A stretch of DNA of 64,000 nt, taken from the NCBI GenBank assembly GCA_036389035.1, contig DASVQQ010000017.1, positions 25,144 to 89,143 on the forward strand, read 5' to 3'. Position 1 is the stretch's first letter; each line of letters begins with the position of its first letter. The notes below the pieces were generated by a model. It searched no databases, was not told the DNA's origin, and worked only from the letters and a program-made list of their open reading frames with translations. The position numbers and the translations under genes are program-made. Below, in pieces: positions 16,427-24,619 of this stretch. Source of the stretch: Jatrophihabitans sp. (GTDB lineage: Bacteria > Actinomycetota > Actinomycetes > Mycobacteriales > Jatrophihabitantaceae).

Positions 16427-18175
16427 TCAATCTCGATCGGGGTCGGTGGGCCCGCCGCTGCTGTCATTGCCCGAGTAGAGAAGCCGCTTGGCGTACTTCC
16501 GGTTTCCTCGCTGCCAGTACGGCTCCTGCCAGCTGGCGTCCTCGGTCAGGTAGTCGTGGGCGCCAGGAGCTCGCCGCGTCAGCCGCTGAGCCCACCACCG
16601 GGCGTAGAAGTGGTCGAACACCCTGTTGTACTCGGTAAAATAGACATCGGCGACGTCGGTGTCACCGGTGATGACCAGCATGTTCTCGTCGTTGCTCGTC
16701 GTCGAGGCGGTGGAGAAGTTCGCCGAGCCCGAGATGGTGGTGGGCGTCCGGCTGAGCGGGCCGAGCAGCAGGATCTTGGTGTGCAGGTACTCAACGTGCT
16801 CGTTGAATCCTGTCAGGTGCTCGGCCGCCCAGCCGCTGAGCGAGTCGGGTGTGCCGGTGGCGCCCACCGCGAGTTGCACCAGCGGGTCCCTCGACCAGAC
16901 GCGCTGGTTGTTGTCGCGGCGGTTGAGCAGCACGAAGCGCAGCACACCGGGTGTGTGGGCCTCGGCCAGCCGCGCCTCGAAGTGATCGTCGTCCAGCCCG
17001 AACGGCAGGGTGATGTGGGTGCTCGAGGGCGACGCGGCGAAGCCGGTGGCATACCAGTCCAGCGGGTCGATGGCGGTGCGCGGGCTGAACAGCGTGTGGA
17101 TGCCCGTGGTGGCGAGCGCCCCGGCGTCGAAAGGGCTGTGGGCGTCGGTCCAGGCCTTCAGCACCGCCCTGGCCGGATCGCATGACAGCTGCGTCCAGTA
17201 GTCGTGGAAGCGCTGCGCCACCTCGGGATCGCGGACCACGTGCCCGACGTTGGAGTGGCCGAAGATGCCGCCCTGGGTGAGGTTGGTCGATCCGGTCCAC
17301 ACCTGCGCCGGCGCGATCGTGTCGTCACCGCGGCCGGCCCGGCGGTCGGCCCGGATGATGAACTTGTTGTGCGCGATCTGGGCGCGGGTGCGCGGGATCA
17401 GCACCGAGCGGTCGAAGTCGACCGCCTGCACGGCCGCCTGGATCGCCGCCTCGTTGCGGTGCCCCTGCTCCCCGTCTGCGTGATAGACGATGCGCACGTC
17501 GGCGCCTGCGGCATGCGCCTGCGCGAACGCGGCCAGCACGGTCGGCTCGGTGAACTCGTAGACGGCGGCCCGGATCGCCACCGACGGCGAAGTGTCGTCG
17601 GTGATGAAGGCGATCAGCGCCTCGTGCAGACCGCGGGACAGCCACTTCATGGCCGCGGCGCGCGTGTCCGGCGGCAGCTTGTCCGGCGGGGCGTTGAACT
17701 TGGCGGCGTAGGCCTGGCTGGCCGCCACCCCGCGGTTGAAGTAGACGCCGTGGGCGCCGGTGCCCGGGTCGTTGGTGGTGATGTCGACCGTGGCCGAGAC
17801 CGAGTCCCTGCTGGTCAGCTTTCCCGGTGCGCCGTAGCGCGGCACGGCCGTATAGCGGTACCGGTGTCCCGGCTCGGTGGTGTAGTCGCCCCACCACATG
17901 GCCTGGATCGGCTGGGCCTCGGTCTGGTAGATCGCGGTCAGCGCCGGCGCCGGAACCTGGGACTTGAAGGTCTTGAACCCTGACAGCCAACGGGACTTCT
18001 GAGCGGTGAGATCCTCGCGGTGCAAGGCGATTCCCAGGCAGCCGTCCCTGGCCTCATCGCTGAGGTCGAAGCCGAAGAAGACCGCGCGACTGCCGGCGAT
18101 GGCATTGACCGTGAGCCCGCCGTTCTCAACTTGCCGTCGCACAGCAACCCCCAGCCCGAGTGGCGAGCGCACCAT
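16427..18175 (-). CDS. Phospholipase D-like protein with two HKD-type motifs
   Basis: A 582-residue protein of the PLD superfamily. Residues 1-165 are beta-rich (GFDLSDEARDGCLGIALHRED..., a fibronectin-like part). Two PLD half-domains follow: H269-N-K271 with GSTNLT (295-300), and H465-T-K467 with GSANFS (483-488). In the first motif the Asp is one residue further than in the classical HxKx4D; in the second it is replaced by Gly. The two His-Lys pairs needed for a phosphatidyl- or nuclease-type reaction are kept. No signal peptide. Substrate (lipid or DNA) is unknown. The ATG at 18175 has no clear ribosome site. Confidence 0.8.
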   Translation of the reverse strand: MVRSPLGLGVAVRRQVENGGLTVNAIAGSRAVFFGFDLSDEARDGCLGIALHREDLTAQKSRWLSGFKTFKSQVPAPALTAIYQTEAQPIQAMWWGDYTTEPGHRYRYTAVPRYGAPGKLTSRDSVSATVDITTNDPGTGAHGVYFNRGVAASQAYAAKFNAPPDKLPPDTRAAAMKWLSRGLHEALIAFITDDTSPSVAIRAAVYEFTEPTVLAAFAQAHAAGADVRIVYHADGEQGHRNEAAIQAAVQAVDFDRSVLIPRTRAQIAHNKFIIRADRRAGRGDDTIAPAQVWTGSTNLTQGGIFGHSNVGHVVRDPEVAQRFHDYWTQLSCDPARAVLKAWTDAHSPFDAGALATTGIHTLFSPRTAIDPLDWYATGFAASPSSTHITLPFGLDDDHFEARLAEAHTPGVLRFVLLNRRDNNQRVWSRDPLVQLAVGATGTPDSLSGWAAEHLTGFNEHVEYLHTKILLLGPLSRTPTTISGSANFSTASTTSNDENMLVITGDTDVADVYFTEYNRVFDHFYARWWAQRLTRRAPGAHDYLTEDASWQEPYWQRGNRKYAKRLLYSGNDSSGGPTDPDRD

Positions 18176-18227
18176 TGTCACAATGCAGTATGAGCGAAGG
18201 CGCTTTAGCGGGGAACCCGCTCGCGCG

Positions 18228-19115
18228 TCAGCCGGCCGCGACCAGGGCGCGCAGTTCCTCGATCCTGGTGTCGGGGTCGGAGAGGTGGCCGCCTTCGGTG
18301 TGGACGACGACCGTCGCCCCCGGAACGTGCGAGGCCAGCCAGGCGCCATGACCGGCCGGGACGAGGACGTCCTGCGAGCCGTAGCGCACGGTGACCGGCA
18401 CCTTGATCTCGTCGAGGCTGAAGCCCCAGCCGGTGACGAAAGCCAGGTCGTCGTCGACCCAACCCCACACTCCGGCCGCATAGGCGCTGCGCATGTCCTC
18501 CACGAACACCCGCTGGACGTCGGGGCGGGCGAGCTTGTCCCGGTCGGCGTCGGCGAGTTGCCAGTCATCGGACAGGATCTTGGACGGATCCTTCGCGATC
18601 CGCGCCAGGTCCGCCTCGGCCTGCCGTGCGAGGTTGGGTTGCAGGACCTGCTCACCCTCGACCGCCCAGCCGAACTCCCGAACGTTCTCCGGATCCATGC
18701 CGGCCCACCAGTCCAGGTCCTCGGCGTCGAAGGGCGCCGCGCCGACCCGGCACTCGGCAGCCGTCACCCGGTCACCGAGCCTGGCCGCCACCGCCAGCAC
18801 GTGCGGCCCGCCGCCGGACCCGCCGGTGACCGCGAACCGGTCGATGCCCAACGCGTCGGCGATGGCGGCCACGTCCTCGACGCAATCGACCACCCGCCGC
18901 CCCGGCCGGCGGTCTGAGACCCCGTAGCCCGGCCGGTCATAGGTCACCACCCGCAACCCGGCGCGGGTGAGCCCGTCCTCGTCCGGGGGACGGCCGAACC
19001 GCGAGCCCGGAGTGCCGTGCAGGGCAAGCACCGCAGTGCCGTCCGGGTCACCCCACTGCGCGACGCCGAGGTCGCGCCCGTCAGCTGCCTTGATGGTGGT
19101 CAGTCGGTGTGCCAT
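18228..19115 (-). CDS. Alpha/beta hydrolase
   Basis: A 295-residue alpha/beta-hydrolase fold enzyme. The oxyanion-loop HGTPGS (33-38), the nucleophile elbow G-G-S100-G-G and the catalytic His in VVVHTEGGHLSDP (near 275) are all present, with the acid probably in YGSQDVLVP. The family covers esterases, lactonases and haloperoxidase-like enzymes; the substrate cannot be read. Divergent from exonuclease III with a 92-nt gap. Not obviously linked to its neighbours. Confidence 0.87.
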   Translation of the reverse strand: MAHRLTTIKAADGRDLGVAQWGDPDGTAVLALHGTPGSRFGRPPDEDGLTRAGLRVVTYDRPGYGVSDRRPGRRVVDCVEDVAAIADALGIDRFAVTGGSGGGPHVLAVAARLGDRVTAAECRVGAAPFDAEDLDWWAGMDPENVREFGWAVEGEQVLQPNLARQAEADLARIAKDPSKILSDDWQLADADRDKLARPDVQRVFVEDMRSAYAAGVWGWVDDDLAFVTGWGFSLDEIKVPVTVRYGSQDVLVPAGHGAWLASHVPGATVVVHTEGGHLSDPDTRIEELRALVAAG

Positions 19116-19207
19116 TCCAGCGATTCTGCCCGAGATCGCGTTAAGTCGGTGCGCCGAATCGATGATCCGGCGTCCAGAGCCGGGTCGGCCGGTGACAGGA
19201 TCGACGG

Positions 19208-20020
19208 ATGCGCATCGCGACCTGGAACCTGAACTCGGTCAAGGCCCGGCTGCCACGGCTGCTGTCCTGGCTGGAGCTGCGCCAACCCGACGTCCTGCTG
19301 GTCCAGGAGACCAAGGCCACCGAGCAGTCCTGGCCGGCAGCGGAGCTCGAAGCCCAGGGTTATGAGTCGGCGCACCTGGGCAGCGGCCGGTGGAACGGGG
19401 TGGGCATCCTGTCCCGGGTCGGGCTGTCCGACGTCACCCGCGGGCTGCCCGGGCAGCCGTCCTTCGACGGGGCCGTGGAGGACCGCGCCCTCGGCGCGAC
19501 CTGCGCCGGCATCAGGCTGTGGTCGCTCTACGTCCCGAACGGCCGGACGGTCGGCCACCAGCACTTCGAGTACAAGCTGCGGTTCCTCGACGCGGTCCGC
19601 GCCCAGTGCGCGGCGGAGCGGGCCGCGCTCGGCGCCGGCACGCCCTACGGGCTGCTCGGTGACTTCAACGTGGCGCCTCTGGACCAGGACGTCTGGGACA
19701 TCGTCGCCTTCGACGGCTCCACCCACGTCAGCGCGCCCGAACGCGCCGCGGTCGCGGCCATCCAGCAGGCCAGCCCGACCGACCCGCTGGTGGACCTGAT
19801 GCCGCGTGCCTCGATCGACCCCGAGGACACCCGGCCGCCCTACACCTTCTGGGAGATGCGGATGCTCGGCTTCCAGAAGGGCCGGGGCATGCGGATCGAC
19901 CTGGCGCTGGTCAACGACCCGTTGGTCCGGCGGGTCTCCTCGGCGTGGGTCGACCGGGACGCCCGGCGGGGCGAGGGCCCGTCTGACCACGCGCCGCTGG
20001 TGCTGGACCTGACCGACTAG
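19208..20020 (+). CDS. xthA: Exodeoxyribonuclease III
   Basis: A 270-residue member of the exonuclease III/AP endonuclease family (EEP fold), a base-excision repair enzyme cleaving at abasic sites. The catalytic set is clear: WNLNS (N8), QETK (metal-binding Glu), GDFNVAP (Asp/Asn) and SDHAPL (Asp-His) at the C-terminus. The length matches the family. A CAGGAT hexamer (19196-19201) 6 nt before the ATG and the lack of a ribosome site suggest leaderless translation. Confidence 0.93.
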   Translation: MRIATWNLNSVKARLPRLLSWLELRQPDVLLVQETKATEQSWPAAELEAQGYESAHLGSGRWNGVGILSRVGLSDVTRGLPGQPSFDGAVEDRALGATCAGIRLWSLYVPNGRTVGHQHFEYKLRFLDAVRAQCAAERAALGAGTPYGLLGDFNVAPLDQDVWDIVAFDGSTHVSAPERAAVAAIQQASPTDPLVDLMPRASIDPEDTRPPYTFWEMRMLGFQKGRGMRIDLALVNDPLVRRVSSAWVDRDARRGEGPSDHAPLVLDLTD

Positions 20021-20034
20021 CCATCGGCGTCGGG

Positions 20035-21408
20035 CTACCAGCCCTCCATCCGGACCTGGCCGAGCCGGCCGTGCAGGTCGCGCATCACGACCCAGGTCTC
20101 GTCGCTGTGCCGCACCGAGGTCCCGGGCGGGTTCACCAGGATCGGGGCGTCCACCCCGAGCAGGTTGCGCAGCCGGTCGGCCTCGGCCGGGCTGCTGGTC
20201 GCGAAGGCGATCGCGGTGGACAGCAACGAGCCGCCTGCGGCGAGCTGGCCGACGGTGTCGGCGTTCTCGGCCGACAGCCCGACGGCGGCGTTCTGCTGCC
20301 GGGCGGTTCGCACGATCCGGCCCAGCCGGGAGGCGAACGGCGCCGGCACGGTGATGCCGGCCGGCAGGTCCACGTGCAGCAACCGGGGGAAGTCGGCCTT
20401 CGAGGCGAGCTGGCCCAGGATCTGCATGGCGGGCAGCGCTGAGGCCAGGCTGTCACCGGCCAGCCCGATCACCGTGACGTAGCCGGGCTCGATCCGCTCG
20501 TCCGACGAGCCGGTGAACATCTCGGTCAGGCCGGTGCCTCGGGACAGGCCGGCCACGGTGTCCCACAGCCCGCCGAGCCCGACCGCCCCCTGCACCAGGT
20601 CCTCGATCCGGGGAATGGCCGTCTGGGACCGGCGCACCACCCGGACGTTCTTGCCCAGGCCGGCGGCCCGCGAGGTGAGCTGGCCGGACAGGTCGACGAG
20701 CACCACGCCGGTTCCCCGGGCCGCGGCGTCCTGCGCCACGCTCAGCACCAGCCGGGCGCGCTCGTCGGCCTGGCCGAGCACCGCGAACACCGGGCTCTTG
20801 CCGGCCCGCAGCGCCGCGTGCGGATCGAAGGACACCCCGTGGCCGTCCAGCGTCACGCCGATCTGGCAGCCCGAGTCATCGCCGAGCTCGTCGGCCGCCG
20901 AGCGCTTGGTGGTCGAAATGGTGGCCGGGCCGCCGGCGTCCTCGGCCGGCTCGCTCGCTGCTTCCGAGCCTTCCGAGCCTTCCGAGCCTTCCGGCGCGGA
21001 CGCGGTGGAAGACGAGGACGGGGGCTCGGCCGTCTCACCGGCCGTCGGTTGCCCGATCTTGACCGTCGCCCGGGCGGCCTCCATGAAGCCGGCCTCCCAG
21101 GCCAGCGCCTGCTCCTGGGTGAGGGAGTACTGGTCCGCCGGCAGCAGTTCGGTCGGGATCTCGGCCAGCCGCTGGTCGCGCAGCAGCGTCAGCAGCGCCT
21201 CCTGGGATGCCTGCTGCGGCCAGCGCAACCCGGCCTGCCAGCCCCGCTGGTACTGGGCGGTGACCTCCTGGTCGAACGGGTGGCCCGTGCCTTCGGCGGC
21301 CTCCACAGCGGCGAGCAGCGCGCGCTGGCACACCTCCGAGATCGGGATCTGGGCTGCCTTCACCCGGCGTTCCAGATCGTCCGGCAGGTAGACGTTCGCT
21401 CGACCCAT
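20035..21408 (-). CDS. Ribbon-helix-helix protein fused to a degenerate P-loop-like domain
   Basis: A 457-residue protein of unknown function. Residues 1-40 (ANVYLPDDLERRVKAAQIP then SEVCQRALLAAVE) are a ribbon-helix-helix DNA-binding domain. Residues 45-125 are helical; 130-165 are a Ser/Glu/Gly linker with GSE repeats. The C-terminal 270 residues read like a VirB4/FtsK-type NTPase core, but the Walker A position has VLGQADERARL with no GKS/T, and the Walker B has HVDLPAG in place of an acidic pair, so ATP hydrolysis is unlikely. Start at ATG 21408 by the RHH alignment and GAGGA upstream. It is convergent with xthA (14-nt gap). Confidence 0.7.
   Translation of the reverse strand: MGRANVYLPDDLERRVKAAQIPISEVCQRALLAAVEAAEGTGHPFDQEVTAQYQRGWQAGLRWPQQASQEALLTLLRDQRLAEIPTELLPADQYSLTQEQALAWEAGFMEAARATVKIGQPTAGETAEPPSSSSTASAPEGSEGSEGSEAASEPAEDAGGPATISTTKRSAADELGDDSGCQIGVTLDGHGVSFDPHAALRAGKSPVFAVLGQADERARLVLSVAQDAAARGTGVVLVDLSGQLTSRAAGLGKNVRVVRRSQTAIPRIEDLVQGAVGLGGLWDTVAGLSRGTGLTEMFTGSSDERIEPGYVTVIGLAGDSLASALPAMQILGQLASKADFPRLLHVDLPAGITVPAPFASRLGRIVRTARQQNAAVGLSAENADTVGQLAAGGSLLSTAIAFATSSPAEADRLRNLLGVDAPILVNPPGTSVRHSDETWVVMRDLHGRLGQVRMEGW
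20962..20988 (-). repeat. Three 9-bp tandem repeats (GSE codons)
   Basis: TTCCGAGCC is repeated three times in frame inside the linker of the ribbon-helix-helix fusion gene, encoding Gly-Ser-Glu units on the minus strand. Confidence 0.8.
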
Positions 21409-21456
21409 GACAACCATCCTCATCGTATGCGCAGGTATGCGCACACCATGCTACTA

Positions 21457-22446
21457 CTAGTCCATCCGCATCGCGGCGTTCACCTCGGCCAGGGTCCGAT
21501 CGGCGATCTCGCGGGCTCGTTCGGCGCCGCGTCGCAGGATCTGGACGGCGTCCGGAGGACCGTACTGAGCCCGCCTGGCCCGGATCGGGGCCAGCAGGTC
21601 GTTGACCGAGTCGATCACCACCCGCTTCAGCTCGGCCGCTCCCCCGGCGCCGATCCGCTCGGCGACCAGCCGCGGATCCAGGCCCAGGCAGAGCCCGGCC
21701 AGGGTCAGCAGGGTGGCGACCTCGGGCCGGCTCCGCGGCTGGTAGCTGATCCGGCGCTCGGAGTCCGTCCGAGTCCGGCGGATCTTGGCCGCCACCTGGT
21801 CGGGGTCATCGGCCAGCGCGATGCCGTTGCCCAGGCTCTTCGACATCTTGCGCCCGTCCAGCCCCAGCAACGTGCCGACCTCGCCGAGCAAGCCCTCGGG
21901 CAATCCGAAGACCGGGCCGTAGCGGTCGTTGAACCGGCGCGCGATGGACCGGGTCAGCTCCAGGTGCGGCAGCTGGTCCTTGCCCACCGGCACCAGTTCC
22001 GCCTTGCAGAACAGGATGTCCGCGGCCTGGTGCACCGGGTAGGTCATCATCAGCCCGTTCACTTTGGGCCGGCCCGCCGTCCGGATCTCCTGCTTCACGG
22101 TCGGGTTGCGGTCCAGCTCACCGGTGCTCACCAGCGACAGGAACGGCACCAGCAACTGGTTCAGGGCCGGCACCGCGCTGTGCGCGAAGATCACGCTGGT
22201 GTCGGCGTCGATGCCGCAGGCCAGGTAGTCCAGCACCATCGAGGTGCGCAGCTCGGGCAGGCTCACCGGCCGGTCGCGGTCGGTGATGACCTGGTAGTCG
22301 GCCACCACCACGAACAGCTCGCAACCCTGGCGCTGCAGCCGGACCCGGTTGGCCAGCGTGCCGAAGTAGTGCCCGAGGTGCAGGCCGCCGGTGGGGCGGT
22401 CACCGGTCAGCACCCGGCCGGTCACCGGCGGGGTAGTCATCGTCAT
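21457..22446 (-). CDS. trpS: Tryptophanyl-tRNA synthetase
   Basis: A 329-residue class I aminoacyl-tRNA synthetase charging tRNA-Trp. HLGH (23-26) is the HIGH motif, following the adenine-binding GDRPTGGLHLGHY; GRKMSKSLGN is the KMSKS loop (near 200); VGKDQLPHLE is typical of bacterial TrpRS. Start ATG 22446 follows AGGAGG 6 nt upstream (M3 is a lesser alternative). Upstream, 22494-22607, lies a leader peptide and four-segment attenuator that should couple expression to charged tRNA-Trp. Whether this is the only TrpRS of the genome cannot be told here. Confidence 0.95.
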   Translation of the reverse strand: MTMTTPPVTGRVLTGDRPTGGLHLGHYFGTLANRVRLQRQGCELFVVVADYQVITDRDRPVSLPELRTSMVLDYLACGIDADTSVIFAHSAVPALNQLLVPFLSLVSTGELDRNPTVKQEIRTAGRPKVNGLMMTYPVHQAADILFCKAELVPVGKDQLPHLELTRSIARRFNDRYGPVFGLPEGLLGEVGTLLGLDGRKMSKSLGNGIALADDPDQVAAKIRRTRTDSERRISYQPRSRPEVATLLTLAGLCLGLDPRLVAERIGAGGAAELKRVVIDSVNDLLAPIRARRAQYGPPDAVQILRRGAERAREIADRTLAEVNAAMRMD

Positions 22447-22493
22447 CGTTTTCCTCCTACGAAAGGAGGGGCGTCCAGCCGGGAGCACAACAG

Positions 22494-22520
22494 AAAGGGC
22501 CGTCCGGCAGGACGGCCCCT
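22494..22520 (-). terminator. Attenuator terminator (segments 3:4) of trpS
   Basis: On the minus strand GGGCCGTCC-TGCC-GGACGGCCC forms a 9-bp GC-rich stem extended by AAAG/CTTT pairs with one bulged G, followed by TTTCTGTTG. Segment 3 (22510-22520) can instead pair with segment 2 (22549-22556), which would abolish this hairpin. Confidence 0.75.
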
Positions 22521-22548
22521 TTGCTGGTTGATCAGGGGTGGGCGCGGC

Positions 22549-22569
22549 GCCGTCCGTTACGCGGACGGC
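22549..22569 (-). promoter_or_regulatory. Attenuator segments 1:2 (anti-antiterminator) of trpS
   Basis: GCCGTCCG (22562-22569) and CGGACGGC (22549-22556) on the minus strand form an 8-bp hairpin whose 5-nt loop contains the leader-peptide stop TAA. Segment 2 can alternatively pair with segment 3 (7 bp). Segment 1 lies directly after the leader Trp codon, so a ribosome stalled there would free segment 2. Confidence 0.7.
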
Positions 22570-22607
22570 CGCCAGCTGCGCTGAACAGACGCCAGGCAGC
22601 TCGACAT
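22557..22607 (-). CDS. Putative trpS leader peptide (16 aa, one Trp)
   Basis: A 16-codon frame, MSSCLASVQRSWRPSA, ends within the loop of the attenuator 1:2 hairpin. Its single TGG is the fifth codon from the end, followed by codons that make up segment 1. A TACCGT -10-like box lies 6 nt before the ATG, and GTGAGG is too close to act as a standard ribosome site, so it may be leaderless. Position and geometry fit a tryptophan attenuation leader; a single Trp codon is fewer than in most trp operon leaders. Confidence 0.6.
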   Translation of the reverse strand: MSSCLASVQRSWRPSA

Positions 22608-22646
22608 GGCCTCACGGTAGCAAGGATCGCGCGGTCGCGGCGCGGC

Positions 22647-23636
22647 TCAGGCGCTCTTGGATGCTGCTTTCTTCGCCGGAGCCTTGGCCGCGGCCTTCTT
22701 GGCCGGAGCCTTCTTCGCCGGCGGCGCCTTCTTGGCCGCGGCCTTCTTCGCGGGCTTGCCCGTGTCAGCCGCCTTGCCGGTGTCAGCGGCCTTGGCCGTG
22801 TCAGCGCTCTTCGCCCCGTCGCCGGTCTCGGCCGCGTCGTCGGTGGGAACCCCGCGGGCCCGGTCGACACTGCGTTGCAGGGCGGTGAGCAGGTCCACCA
22901 CCTCGCTGGTCTTGCCGGCCTTCTCCTTCTTGCCGGTGTCAGGCAGCTGGGCGGACTCGCCACGCTCGAGCTTGGCGTCGATCAGCTCGATCACCGCCTC
23001 GCGGTAGGTGTCGTTGAAACCTTCCGGCTCGAAGTCCGAGGCCATGCTCTCGACCAGCGAGGCAGCCATCTTCAGCTCCTGCGGGCGCAACTCCACGTCG
23101 GCGTCGAGCACGGCGAAGTCCGGCTTGCGGATCTCGTCAGGCCACAGCATGGTCTGCAGCAGGATCGCCTTGTCGCGCACCCGCAACACCGCCAGCGTCT
23201 CCTTCTGCCGCAACGCCACCTTCACGATCGCCATCCGCTCGGTCTCGATCAGCGCCTCTCGCAGCAGGGCGTAGGGCTTGGCGGCCTTGGCGTCCGGCTC
23301 GAGGTAATAGGTCTTGGCGAACAGGATCGGATCGACCTGGTTGCTCGGCACGAACTCCACCACGTCGATCTCGTGGCTGGTCGCGACCGGCAACTGGTTC
23401 AGGTCCTCGTCGGTGAGGATCACCAGCTGACCGTCGCTGGTCTCATAGCCCTTGGCGATCTCTTCGAAGGCGACCTCTTCGTTGCAGATGCTGCAGGTGC
23501 GCTTGTAACGGATCCGGCCGCCGTCCTCGCGGTGCACCTGGTGGAAGCGGATATCGTTCTCCTCGGTGGCGGCGAACAACCGCACCGGCACGTTCACCAG
23601 CCCGAAAGACACCGCACCTTTCCAGATGGCTCTCAT
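22647..23636 (-). CDS. ku: Ku homologue, non-homologous end joining
   Basis: A 329-residue bacterial Ku. The core beta-barrel opens with MRAIWKGAVSFGLVNVPVRLF and contains the RYKRTCSICNEEV segment, matching the family over about 255 residues. The extra C-terminal tail (about 265-329) is Ala/Lys-rich (KKAAAKKAPPAKKA type), like the basic DNA-binding tails of actinobacterial Ku, and is repetitive. Ku binds double-strand ends and recruits LigD. Divergent from the ligase/polymerase pair across 50 nt, consistent with co-regulation. Confidence 0.95.
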   Translation of the reverse strand: MRAIWKGAVSFGLVNVPVRLFAATEENDIRFHQVHREDGGRIRYKRTCSICNEEVAFEEIAKGYETSDGQLVILTDEDLNQLPVATSHEIDVVEFVPSNQVDPILFAKTYYLEPDAKAAKPYALLREALIETERMAIVKVALRQKETLAVLRVRDKAILLQTMLWPDEIRKPDFAVLDADVELRPQELKMAASLVESMASDFEPEGFNDTYREAVIELIDAKLERGESAQLPDTGKKEKAGKTSEVVDLLTALQRSVDRARGVPTDDAAETGDGAKSADTAKAADTGKAADTGKPAKKAAAKKAPPAKKAPAKKAAAKAPAKKAASKSA

Positions 23637-23686
23637 ACCTACTCCTCACGGTGGCGCCGACTTGTCCTCACAGGAAACATGAGCCT

Positions 23687-24619
23687 ATGCGACCGATGCT
23701 CGCCACACCCGGCCCACAGCCAATTGGCAAGGACTGGCAGCACGAAGTCAAGTGGGATGGTATGCGAGTACTGGCCGATGTCAGCGCCGACGGGCTGCGG
23801 TTGCTGTCCCGAACCGGCCGGGACGTGACCGTCAGCTTTCCCGAGCTGGACTCGGTGCTGGCCGGCGTCAAGGACGCCCTGATCGACGGCGAGATCATCG
23901 CGCTGCGCGAGGGGGTGCCGTCCTTCGCCGCGCTGGCCGACCGGATGCACATCGCCGACGAGCGCCGGGCCCGCGAGCTGGCCCGGACCCAGCCGGTCAC
24001 GGTGATGGCCTTCGACCTGCTGCGGCTCTACGGCGTCGACCTGATCCAGCGGCCGCTGGTCGAGCGCCGGACCAGCCTCGACCGCCTCAGCCTGCCGGAG
24101 CCGACCTGGCGCCGGTCACCGATCTATGACGACGGCCCGGCGCTGCTGGCCGCCACCCTGGACCAGGGGCTGGAAGGCGTGGTGGCCAAGCGCCGCCGCT
24201 CGACCTACCAGCCGGGCCGGCGCAGCCCGGACTGGGTCAAGACCGCGCACCGCCTGCACCAGGTGTGCCTGGTCGGCGGCTGGCGTCCGGAGACCGGCGC
24301 ACCGGAGCAGATCGGCGGGCTGCTGCTCGGGATGCCGGACGGCTCCGGCGGCCTCAGCTTCGCCGGCCGGGTCGGCAGCGGGATCAGCCGGACCGCCGGC
24401 CAGGACCTCAAGCGGCTGCTCGGGCCACTGCGGCTGGCCGGGCCGCCGTTCAGCACCGAGGTGCCTCCGTTGGACGCGACCGGCGCCACCTGGTGCGAGC
24501 CGGCTGTCGTGGTCGAGGTGCGCCACCTCGGCTGGACGGCCTGTGACCGGTTGCGCCAACCGGTGTTCCGGGGGGTCCGGACCGACCTGGAGCCCGGCGA
24601 GGTGCGGCGTGAGTCCTGA
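23687..24619 (+). CDS. ATP-dependent DNA ligase, LigD ligase-domain protein
   Basis: A 310-residue stand-alone ligase. The adenylated lysine is K22 in EVKWDGMR, followed by DGEIIAL (motif III), LRLYGVDL (motif IIIa region), LEGVVAKRRRSTY (motif IV) and DWVKTA (motif V); an OB-fold follows. It corresponds to the ligase module of LigD without the polymerase or nuclease modules. The stop codon lies 11 nt inside the next gene, which encodes the polymerase module, so the two are translationally coupled. Start ATG 23687 follows AGGA with an 11-nt gap. Confidence 0.92.
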   Translation: MRPMLATPGPQPIGKDWQHEVKWDGMRVLADVSADGLRLLSRTGRDVTVSFPELDSVLAGVKDALIDGEIIALREGVPSFAALADRMHIADERRARELARTQPVTVMAFDLLRLYGVDLIQRPLVERRTSLDRLSLPEPTWRRSPIYDDGPALLAATLDQGLEGVVAKRRRSTYQPGRRSPDWVKTAHRLHQVCLVGGWRPETGAPEQIGGLLLGMPDGSGGLSFAGRVGSGISRTAGQDLKRLLGPLRLAGPPFSTEVPPLDATGATWCEPAVVVEVRHLGWTACDRLRQPVFRGVRTDLEPGEVRRES

